From Anabaena sp. UHCC 0204 (GTDB lineage: Bacteria > Cyanobacteriota > Cyanobacteriia > Cyanobacteriales > Nostocaceae), in assembly GCF_009711975.1 (NCBI RefSeq), contig NZ_VIKW01000008.1:62001-126000 (forward strand): 64,000 nucleotides of DNA, given 5' to 3'. Under the pieces are notes generated by a model. That model saw only the letters and a program-made list of their open reading frames with translations, was not told where the DNA came from and did no database searches. Of this stretch, positions 19,595 through 26,721 are shown piece by piece. How positions within the stretch are numbered: position 1 is the first letter of the stretch; each line of letters begins with the position of its first letter. A program made the translations under genes and the position numbers.

Positions 19595-21142
19595 ATGTTC
19601 GCCAAAAAAATAATTAATCCTACTTCGAGATTAATCTTGGGTTCTCCTTGGTTAATTATAATTGTATTTTCTATTCTTGGTTTTATCGGTATTCTCAACC
19701 ATTCAATGTGGAGAGATGAACTCAATCCCTGGTTGATTATCAGAGACAGTGAATCTTGGCAAAATTTAATCGGAAATATTCGTTATGAAGGTCATCCAGT
19801 TCTGTGGTATTTCTCTCTAGCATTATTAAGAAGTATTGCTGATAATCCTATAATCATGCAACTATTTCATTTAGGTTTAGCAATTTCTTCTGTTGCTATT
19901 TTTTGCTTAAAAAGTCCATTTGATTATAGACAAAAATTCCTTTTTTCATTTGGCTATCTCCCATTTTATGAATATCTCTTAATTTCTCGTAACTATGCCT
20001 TTGGGATGTTGTTTATTTTTGCGTTTTGTGCAGTTTTTTCATCTAGAAAAAAAACTTATATTATCCTAGCAATTTTATTAGGGTTAATGGCAAATAGTAA
20101 TGCTTATGCCTTATTTATATCATTTGCTTTGTTATTAACATTAGGATTTGAATTTTGTTTTGATCGTGAACATCGTCAAGAATATCTTAACAAAGATAAA
20201 AAATACGATTTGCTGATAAGTGCCGCTATTATTGTATTTTGTTTTATTTTAGCAATAAATATTATTATTCCGCCAACTGATAGTTATCTGCATGGAGGAT
20301 TAAATGGTGGATGGTCTGTTAAACTAGATATCCGCCATTTATTGAGAAGTATAGGCAGATTATTTGGTGGTTATTTTTTAATAATCCCTACACATAAAAG
20401 ATGGTTAGATTTAATTGTTTGTGCCGTAATTGCCCTCTTTGTAGCTATTATAACTGTATTTAAATTATCTAAAAAGCCTGTTCCTCTCTTTTTTTACATC
20501 TTAGGGACTTTAGAAATTCTTACATTTGCATATTTGAGATTTTCGGGTTCAAGTCCTCGGCATTTTGGGCATTTTTATTTAGTTTTTGTGGCTGCGTTAT
20601 GGCTAGGAAGTTACTATCAAGAATCTAGCTTTTTAGACAATAAATTTATTATTCCCAATAAAACACTTGAATTTGGCAAAAACTGGCATTATAGAATCTT
20701 TATGGCTATTCTTTATATGCAATTTTTGGGAGGGATTTATGGATTTACTAGAGATTTAGTTATTCCCTATTCTGCTAGTCGTGAAACAATCCAATACATT
20801 CGCCAATCTCAACTAGAAGATGAATTTATTGTTGCTAGTCGAGATGCAAATATGGCGGCGTTGTCAGGGTATCTCAATCGTAAGTTTTATTATCCTGAAT
20901 TGCAAAATATGGGAAGTTTTACTTTATTTAAAAAAGGACGTAAAGATGTTGATCAAAGTGAGATATTAAAACAAGTTAGTTTGCTTTTAAAGAATCAAAA
21001 ATATGAAAACAAAATTTTGCTTATTTTACATCAAGAACTGAAAGCAACTGACAATGATTTAAAGATTGTTCCCATTAAAAATTTTGAAAGATCATGGGTG
21101 GACAGTGAAAGATATTATCTATATCGGGTACAGAGAAAGTAA
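19595..21142 (+). CDS. multi-pass membrane protein, GT-C glycosyltransferase-like
   Basis: 515 residues with about nine to ten hydrophobic segments from residue 16 (WLIIIVFSILGFIGIL) to about 385. After the first segment comes MWRDELNPWLI, resembling the acidic DE-type motif of lipid-linked GT-C glycosyltransferases (GT39/GT83-like), followed by EGHPVLWYFSLALLRSI. The last 120 residues are soluble and start with RETIQYIRQSQLEDEFIVASRD. A role in transferring sugars from a lipid carrier at the plasma membrane is inferred. Substrate unknown. The ATG at 19595 gives a normal membrane-protein N-terminus. Confidence 0.7.
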   Translation: MFAKKIINPTSRLILGSPWLIIIVFSILGFIGILNHSMWRDELNPWLIIRDSESWQNLIGNIRYEGHPVLWYFSLALLRSIADNPIIMQLFHLGLAISSVAIFCLKSPFDYRQKFLFSFGYLPFYEYLLISRNYAFGMLFIFAFCAVFSSRKKTYIILAILLGLMANSNAYALFISFALLLTLGFEFCFDREHRQEYLNKDKKYDLLISAAIIVFCFILAINIIIPPTDSYLHGGLNGGWSVKLDIRHLLRSIGRLFGGYFLIIPTHKRWLDLIVCAVIALFVAIITVFKLSKKPVPLFFYILGTLEILTFAYLRFSGSSPRHFGHFYLVFVAALWLGSYYQESSFLDNKFIIPNKTLEFGKNWHYRIFMAILYMQFLGGIYGFTRDLVIPYSASRETIQYIRQSQLEDEFIVASRDANMAALSGYLNRKFYYPELQNMGSFTLFKKGRKDVDQSEILKQVSLLLKNQKYENKILLILHQELKATDNDLKIVPIKNFERSWVDSERYYLYRVQRK

Positions 21143-21161
21143 ATAGGGCTGGCTGAAAAAA

Positions 21162-21193
21162 TTGTAGAGACGTTCCATGAAGCGTCTCTACAA
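21162..21193. terminator. palindrome between convergent genes (likely bidirectional terminator)
   Basis: TTGTAGAGACG at 21162-21172 and CGTCTCTACAA at 21183-21193 form a perfect 11-bp stem with a 10-nt loop. It sits between the stops of the convergent membrane protein and MFS genes. The same stem core (GTAGAGACG...CGTCTCTAC) occurs inside the MITE-like elements at 31.5 and 56.8 kb. Confidence 0.65.
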
Positions 21194-21229
21194 AGGTTCT
21201 GGATTATGGATATTTAAATTTGTTCGATA

Positions 21230-22453
21230 TTATTTCACAGCATAGATATCTTCGGCACGACCAAAGGCAAAACGCACAGATTGGGGGATATTACGGCTAG
21301 ATTGGGTCAGAAAAATTATCATTGCGAGGATTGTTAAACCTGTGGTAAAACCAAACATACTGCGATAACCGAGTGTTTCGGCAAATGTACCAAAAATCGG
21401 ACTGGCGATCGCTAAACCAATATCAAATCCCATCAAAGAAGCACCAAATATCCGGCCTCGTTCATGGGGTAAAGCCCTATCTGTCATCAATACAGAAATC
21501 ATGGGAATTAGTGTACCAGAAGCTGCACCTTCCATCAATGCTCCTAATAAGAACATAAAAGGAGTATTTGCTTGCCAAATGCAGATCATAGAAAGGGTGT
21601 AAGCTATCAGACTCATGGTGACAAATAAACCACGTCCATATCGATCTGAAGCTTTACCAGTTACTAATCTACAACTAAAACTGGATATAGCCGCAGCGGT
21701 AAAAAAGAAACCTGCATTTAAGTCTACTCCCGTTGATTTAATGAATAGGGAGATGAAAGTATGCAAACTACCTAAAGTTAAACCACTTAGTAATAAGACA
21801 ATGGCAGGAATCCGCACACGAGGACTAGTGAGTAGTTGCCAAAAGTTATCATTTTTGCTGTTAATTGGTTTGATGACAACTGGTGGATTGACAATGGGGA
21901 TGATACATAATAAACCCAGAAAACCTAAAGTCGCAGATGAAAGAAATAATGGCGTATAACCTGCGAGTTCTTGTAAGAATCCACCTATGGCTGGACCAAT
22001 TGCTACACCGAGAGGATTAACTAAACTCATGTAACCAACAACTTCACCTCGACGGTTTTCTGGTGCTAAATCTCCCACTAGGGAAATATAAGCTGTGGCA
22101 AAAGCAGCGATACTAATACCATGAAAAGAACGAATCACCATCAGGGGTATAATTGATTTTACAAATAAATATCCAAAAGGGGCGATCGCTGCCACGGACA
22201 TTCCAATCAATAATACGATTTTTCGACCCCGCCTATCTGCTAAAGCGCCCATTTGTGGTCGAAATAGTAACATCCCAATGGCAAAGCTACCCATAACAAT
22301 GCCAATTTCTTGCTTGGTAGCTCCAATATGTTCAATATATAAAGGTAAGGTAGGCAATAATGAAGCCAAACCTGACCAAAAAAACAAACCCGCTGCAAAT
22401 AACATCAGTAGGTTTTTCCGCAGATCAGCGTCAAAAGTATCAAAAGCTTTCAC
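21230..22453 (-). CDS. MFS transporter
   Basis: 407-residue major facilitator with 12 predicted hydrophobic segments. The loop 2-3 signature GALADRRGRKIVL and the repeat signature GKASDRYGRGLFV are both present, and VGDLAPENRRGEVVGYMSLVNPLGVAIGP is typical of the drug/multi-substrate exporter branch. The substrate cannot be told. It lies 44 bp downstream of the GT2 gene on the same strand. Confidence 0.88.
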   Translation of the reverse strand: MKAFDTFDADLRKNLLMLFAAGLFFWSGLASLLPTLPLYIEHIGATKQEIGIVMGSFAIGMLLFRPQMGALADRRGRKIVLLIGMSVAAIAPFGYLFVKSIIPLMVIRSFHGISIAAFATAYISLVGDLAPENRRGEVVGYMSLVNPLGVAIGPAIGGFLQELAGYTPLFLSSATLGFLGLLCIIPIVNPPVVIKPINSKNDNFWQLLTSPRVRIPAIVLLLSGLTLGSLHTFISLFIKSTGVDLNAGFFFTAAAISSFSCRLVTGKASDRYGRGLFVTMSLIAYTLSMICIWQANTPFMFLLGALMEGAASGTLIPMISVLMTDRALPHERGRIFGASLMGFDIGLAIASPIFGTFAETLGYRSMFGFTTGLTILAMIIFLTQSSRNIPQSVRFAFGRAEDIYAVK

Positions 22454-22497
22454 GGCAGATGCAATAATGCTAAAAGTATTATTTCTCTATTGTTACG

Positions 22498-23532
22498 TTA
22501 CTTAACATTTTTTGCCACAACTTCCCGCACCCGATATATTGGCCGTCCTTGAGATTCATGATAAGTCCGCATTAGTAATTCTGCCAAAAGACCGAAGCAA
22601 AACAACTGAACCCCTGTTACTAGCAACAACACCGCTAAAATCAACAAAGGGCGATTGCCAATCATTTCCGCCCACACCAATTTCAGGAAAGTCAAATAAA
22701 TGGCTATCCCCAGCCCAGAAACCATAGAAATTAATCCCAACAACCCAAAAACGTGCATAGGACGGGTGAGGAACTTTTTCATAAACAGAATAGTTAATAA
22801 ATCCATCAATACTCGGAATGTCCGTGATATGCCATATTTACTTTGGCCAAAACGCCGCGCATGATGACTGACAGGGATTTCTGTAATTCTCGCTCCTTCA
22901 ATATATGCCAATGCAGGTAAAAAGCGGTGTAATTCCCCGTAAAGATTCATATCTGCAACCAATTCCGCCCGATAAGCTTTGAGAGAACAACCATAATCAT
23001 GGATATAAACGCTTGTAGCCCCACGAATTAACCAATTGGCGATTTTAGAAGGAAGCAACCGATTCACTGCCCCATCTTGGCGATTTTGCCGCCAACCACT
23101 GACTAAATCATAACCTTCTTCTAGCTTTGCTAATAACATGGGAATATCCGCAGGATCATTTTGCAAATCAGCATCTAAAGTTACAATTACTTTGGCTGTA
23201 GCATAATTAAAGCCAGCAGACATAGCCGCAGTTTGTCCATAGTTACGCCGCAAAATTACCGCTTTTAAATCAGTGCGAATTTGGGCTTGTTCTTTGAGAA
23301 ATTCCGCCGAACCATCACTAGAACCATCATCTACACAGATAATTTCATAACTCAACTCATTAGCTGTGAGAGTAGAAGAAATTGCTTCTAGTAATAAAGG
23401 TAAACTTTCTACCTCATCTTTTATGGGTACAACTACTGATACATCTGGTAATTGGTGATTGGTAATGGGTGATTGGTGATTTGCCCTGAGCGTAGTCGAA
23501 GGGTTAATAATTGGTAATTGGTAATTGGGCAT
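22498..23532 (-). CDS. family 2 glycosyltransferase (DPM1/GtrB-like)
   Basis: Polyprenyl-phosphate sugar transferase type. The catalytic domain starts at about residue 30 (VSVVVPIKDE), with CVDDGSSDGS for nucleotide-sugar binding, the metal-binding DADLQNDP, and two C-terminal hydrophobic helices (about 245-275 and 290-325). The first 29 residues (MPNYQLPIINPSTTL...) are encoded by intergenic-type repeats: TTGGTAATT heptamer-like runs and a fragment of the CTGAGCGTAGTCGAAGGG palindrome. Homologues would be expected to begin near residue 30, but no ATG/GTG/TTG in frame exists there, so the repeat appears to have supplied the start. Confidence 0.85.
   Translation of the reverse strand: MPNYQLPIINPSTTLRANHQSPITNHQLPDVSVVVPIKDEVESLPLLLEAISSTLTANELSYEIICVDDGSSDGSAEFLKEQAQIRTDLKAVILRRNYGQTAAMSAGFNYATAKVIVTLDADLQNDPADIPMLLAKLEEGYDLVSGWRQNRQDGAVNRLLPSKIANWLIRGATSVYIHDYGCSLKAYRAELVADMNLYGELHRFLPALAYIEGARITEIPVSHHARRFGQSKYGISRTFRVLMDLLTILFMKKFLTRPMHVFGLLGLISMVSGLGIAIYLTFLKLVWAEMIGNRPLLILAVLLLVTGVQLFCFGLLAELLMRTYHESQGRPIYRVREVVAKNVK
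23440..23532. repeat. STRR-like repeats forming the 5' end of the GT2 gene
   Basis: Runs of TTGGTAA/TTGGTGA-type units flank CCTGAGCGTAGTCGAAGG at about 23485-23502, a dispersed cyanobacterial palindromic repeat. They are translated as the N-terminus of the glycosyltransferase if the annotated start is used. Confidence 0.7.
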
Positions 23533-23575
23533 AGGATATTATGTTAGGAGTCAGGAAGGAAGAATTAAAAGAAGT

Positions 23576-23687
23576 GGCGTTGCTGATTAAGAGTATGATT
23601 TTGTTTCACGCAGAGGCGCAGAGTCTACAGAGAGTAAGAGTTTGAAATCATTGATTTTTGAATTTCATACCCTAATTCAGCAACGCC
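23576..23687. mobile_element. 112-bp MITE with GGCGTTGCTGA terminal inverted repeats
   Basis: GGCGTTGCTGA at 23576-23586 and its exact reverse complement TCAGCAACGCC at 23677-23687 bound a 112-bp element. The interior is AT-rich and different from the 112-bp copy at 56796-56907, sharing only ends and length. No coding capacity. Confidence 0.75.
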
Positions 23688-23715
23688 AAAGAAGTTAATT
23701 GTCAATTGTCAATTG

Positions 23716-24393
23716 TCAATTACCAACATAACTTTTCACAACTCTACCAGCACCGCGTAATTGTTGATAATAAGACTGACTAACGGTGTCACCTTGTTCC
23801 GAAAGTTGGTCAATACCAATACCGTTGCGTCCTTGTTCTTTTCCCGAACTGTGGATATAGCAACCATTACCTAAATATAAGCCCACATGAGTTGCTTTTT
23901 GGGGAGTGCCAAAAAAGATGAGATCTCCGGGTTGTAATTCAGTCATATCAACTGGTTGAGTAAAAGCTTCTTGTTGATAAGCGTCTCTAGGTAGCCAAAC
24001 ACCTACAGATTTAAACGCTGCTTGCATTAAACCTGAACAATCATAATTAGGTGCAACTGTCCCACCCCAAAGGTAATAATTATCTTGTTGTTTTGCGGTT
24101 TGAGTAAAAGCGATAACTGCGGGTATTTGTTGTTGAATGTCTATTGCTGATATATCTTGGGGTTGATATTCTGTTTCTGCTGGTTGGAGAAATTGCCAAT
24201 CTTGAACAGATAACCATCCTGGATAGTCATCTTCACATAAACAAACTGCAATGGCGGTATCTTGATGATTTGATGTTATTCGTAAATGTCGTCCTGTTGC
24301 GGCTTGGGTTGCTAAACGGATACATTCAGGAGAATCATAGATATTTAGGTTAGTTTTACAGAAATATGCTTTTGTCGGTAAGTTTAAAGACAT
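23716..24393 (-). CDS. NlpC/P60 family peptidoglycan hydrolase
   Basis: 225-residue gamma-D-glutamyl-diamino acid endopeptidase-like protein. An N-terminal SH3-like domain (about 10-80) precedes the C40 domain: catalytic Cys in NYDCSGLMQAAFK, GDLIFFG, and the catalytic His in THVGLYLGNGCYIHSSG. It resembles the cyanobacterial AvPCP/NpPCP type of NlpC/P60 enzymes, which cleave the stem peptide. No signal peptide is apparent, in agreement with those enzymes' recycling role. TTGTCAA repeats lie directly downstream. Confidence 0.9.
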   Translation of the reverse strand: MSLNLPTKAYFCKTNLNIYDSPECIRLATQAATGRHLRITSNHQDTAIAVCLCEDDYPGWLSVQDWQFLQPAETEYQPQDISAIDIQQQIPAVIAFTQTAKQQDNYYLWGGTVAPNYDCSGLMQAAFKSVGVWLPRDAYQQEAFTQPVDMTELQPGDLIFFGTPQKATHVGLYLGNGCYIHSSGKEQGRNGIGIDQLSEQGDTVSQSYYQQLRGAGRVVKSYVGN

Positions 24394-24661
24394 GATTAAT
24401 ATTTTCTGAATTAGGATTTTTGGTTACTGAGCGATAGCCTGCGTGGCGAAGCCATAGTCGAAGTACAGGATTTAAAGATTAACAGGATTATATAACTAAT
24501 TATTCGGTTAATCTTTTAATTCTTATTGTCTGAATCGGGATTTTCTGGATGTGAGAGATGATATTCTCAGTATAGAAAACTTAACAAAGAAATCGCCAAA
24601 ATCAGACGATATTATATCGGCTTACTGATATTATCTGTGAGGCAATGATGATAAAAGAAAA
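24394..24661. other. intergenic region with dispersed repeats
   Basis: Divergent promoter region between the NlpC/P60 gene and the DUF4212 gene. It includes GCGATAGCCTGCGTGGCGAAG near 24432-24452, a common cyanobacterial palindromic repeat, and two copies of a GGATTTT/GGATT-type unit. No gene seen. Confidence 0.5.
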
Positions 24662-24916
24662 ATGGACGAAGATCAGCGTCGCGCTTATTGGCGTGCTAAT
24701 ACAACATTAATTCGGAATCTTTTAATTGTTTGGGCTTTAGTCTCCCTGGTTTTTAGTATTTTGTTGGTTCAACCATTAAATGCAATTCGGTTTTTTGGTG
24801 TTCCCTTTGGTTTTTGGATGGCGCAACAAGGATCAATTTTGGTTTTTGTTGTATTGATTTTTACTTACGCTTTCCAAATGGACAAATTAGACCGCAAATA
24901 TAATACCAAAAAGTGA
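24662..24916 (+). CDS. DUF4212 protein, small subunit of a sodium:solute symporter
   Basis: 84-residue membrane protein with two hydrophobic helices (about 19-40 and 52-72) and the family pattern YWRANTTLIRNLLIVWALVS. DUF4212 proteins are encoded immediately before SSS-family symporters and are regarded as a partner subunit. The symporter's GTG start lies 9 bp downstream after a GAGGAG ribosome site. Confidence 0.9.
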   Translation: MDEDQRRAYWRANTTLIRNLLIVWALVSLVFSILLVQPLNAIRFFGVPFGFWMAQQGSILVFVVLIFTYAFQMDKLDRKYNTKK

Positions 24917-24925
24917 GGAGAAACT

Positions 24926-26581
24926 GTGTCAGTTGAAATTTGGACGATTATCTTAGTTGGACTTTCTTTTCTAGTTTACATTTACATTGGTTGGCGATCG
25001 CGTGTAGAAAATACTAAAGACTTTTTTATTGCCGGTCAGGGAATACCTTCAATTGCCAATGGTGCGGCTACGGCTGCTGATTGGATGTCTGCGGCTTCGT
25101 TTATTTCCATGGCGGGGTTAATTTCGTTTTTGGGATATGACGGTTCGATTTATTTGATGGGTTGGACTGGTGGCTATGTTTTACTAGCATTATTATTAGC
25201 GCCTTATTTGCGGAAATTTGGTAAATATACTGTACCTGATTTTGTCGGCGATCGCTATTATTCCAATATAGCCCGTTTGGTGGCAGTCATTGCCGCCATT
25301 TTTGTGTCTCTCACCTACGTTGCTGGACAAATGCGGGGGGTGGGAATTGTCTTTAGCCGCTTTTTACAAGTAGACGTGAATACTGGTGTGATCATTGGCA
25401 TGATCATTGTCGGCTTTTTTGCGGTTTTGGGAGGTATGAAAGGCATTACTTGGACACAAGTAGCCCAGTATTTTGTATTGATTTTCGCATATTTGATTCC
25501 CGCGATCGCGATCGCCTACAAACTCACAGGTAATCCTATTCCCCAATTAGCTTTTACTACTAGTGATATCGCCGATAAACTCAACCTCATTCAACTTGAT
25601 TTAGGCTTTAAAGAATATACCCAACCTTTTGCCAATAAGTCAATGTTGGATGTTCTTTTCATCACTATTGCTTTGATGGTAGGAACTGCTGGTTTACCCC
25701 ATATTATTGTCCGATTTTACACAGTTAAAAGTGTTCGTGCAGCCCGTTTTTCTGCTGGTTGGGCATTATTATTTATCGCCATTCTCTACACCACAGCCCC
25801 CGCAGTTGGGATGTTTTCTCGTTATAATCTAATTACTTCTTTGCATAATAAAACACTTGTGGAAGTACAGCAATTAGATTGGGCAAATAAGTGGGAAAAA
25901 ACCAAACTCCTAGCTTTTGAAGATAAGAACAAAGATGGACGTTTGCAGTTAACACCTAATAGCGAAACCAACGAAATTACAATTGATAAAGATATCATTG
26001 TGCTTTCTACTCCAGAAGTTGCTAATCTTGCCCCTTGGGTAATTGCTTTAGTTGCCGCTGGTGGTTTAGCTGCTGCTTTATCTACAGCCTCTGGGTTATT
26101 ATTAGTAATTTCTAGTTCTGTCGCCCATGATGTTTATTATCGCATTTTTGATTCCAACGCTTCAGAAGAAAAACGGGTATTTGTGGGGCGGGTTGTCGTT
26201 GGTTTTGCCCTTGTTTTAGCTGGATATTTTGGAGTAAATCCACCGGGATTTGTGAGTGAAGTTGTCGCTTTTGCTTTTGGTTTAGCGGCTGCAAGTTTCT
26301 TCCCGGTCATATTCCTGGGAATTTTCGATAAACGCACTAATTCAGAAGGTGCGATTGCGGGAATGTTAACAGGTTTGATATTTACAATTATCTACATTGT
26401 CGGCGTAAAATTTGGTGGTATGACCCCATGGTTTTTTGGTGTTTCTGCTGAAGGAATCGGGACTTTAGGGATGATTATTAATTTTATTGTCACCCTCATA
26501 GTTTCTCGATTAACACCACCCCCACCCGCCGAAATTCAGGCGTTGGTAGAAGATTTACGCACCCCAATTATAGAAGAATAG
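24926..26581 (+). CDS. sodium:solute symporter (acetate/monocarboxylate type)
   Basis: 551-residue SSS-family transporter of the VC_2705/ActP-like group, with 13 or so hydrophobic helices. Typical stretches are DFFIAGQGIPSIANGAATAADWMSAASF, VPDFVGDRYY, and APWVIALVAAGGLAAALSTASGLLLVIS (sodium-site helix). A soluble loop near 305-345 (DKNKDGRLQL) resembles a calcium-binding loop. It starts with GTG at 24926 after GAGGAGAAACT. Likely substrates are acetate or small organic acids, by family. Confidence 0.9.
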   Translation: MSVEIWTIILVGLSFLVYIYIGWRSRVENTKDFFIAGQGIPSIANGAATAADWMSAASFISMAGLISFLGYDGSIYLMGWTGGYVLLALLLAPYLRKFGKYTVPDFVGDRYYSNIARLVAVIAAIFVSLTYVAGQMRGVGIVFSRFLQVDVNTGVIIGMIIVGFFAVLGGMKGITWTQVAQYFVLIFAYLIPAIAIAYKLTGNPIPQLAFTTSDIADKLNLIQLDLGFKEYTQPFANKSMLDVLFITIALMVGTAGLPHIIVRFYTVKSVRAARFSAGWALLFIAILYTTAPAVGMFSRYNLITSLHNKTLVEVQQLDWANKWEKTKLLAFEDKNKDGRLQLTPNSETNEITIDKDIIVLSTPEVANLAPWVIALVAAGGLAAALSTASGLLLVISSSVAHDVYYRIFDSNASEEKRVFVGRVVVGFALVLAGYFGVNPPGFVSEVVAFAFGLAAASFFPVIFLGIFDKRTNSEGAIAGMLTGLIFTIIYIVGVKFGGMTPWFFGVSAEGIGTLGMIINFIVTLIVSRLTPPPPAEIQALVEDLRTPIIEE

Positions 26582-26712
26582 TAGGGGCGCAGGGCCTGCG
26601 CCCAGTCAGGAATCAGGAATCAGGAATCAGGAGTCAGGAGTCAGGAGTTTAGAAAGAAGAAAGAAGAATTTCTCCTCCCTGTCACCTGTCACCTGTCACC
26701 TGTCACCTATTA
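26582..26712. repeat. palindrome and heptamer repeat tract
   Basis: The perfect palindrome GGGCGCAGGGCCTGCGCCC at 26585-26603 begins 4 bp after the symporter stop and may terminate transcription. It is followed by about seven CAGGAAT/CAGGAGT heptamers and four CCTGTCA heptamers up to the end of the convergent DUF4912 gene. Confidence 0.75.
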
Positions 26713-26721
26713 CCTACTTTT

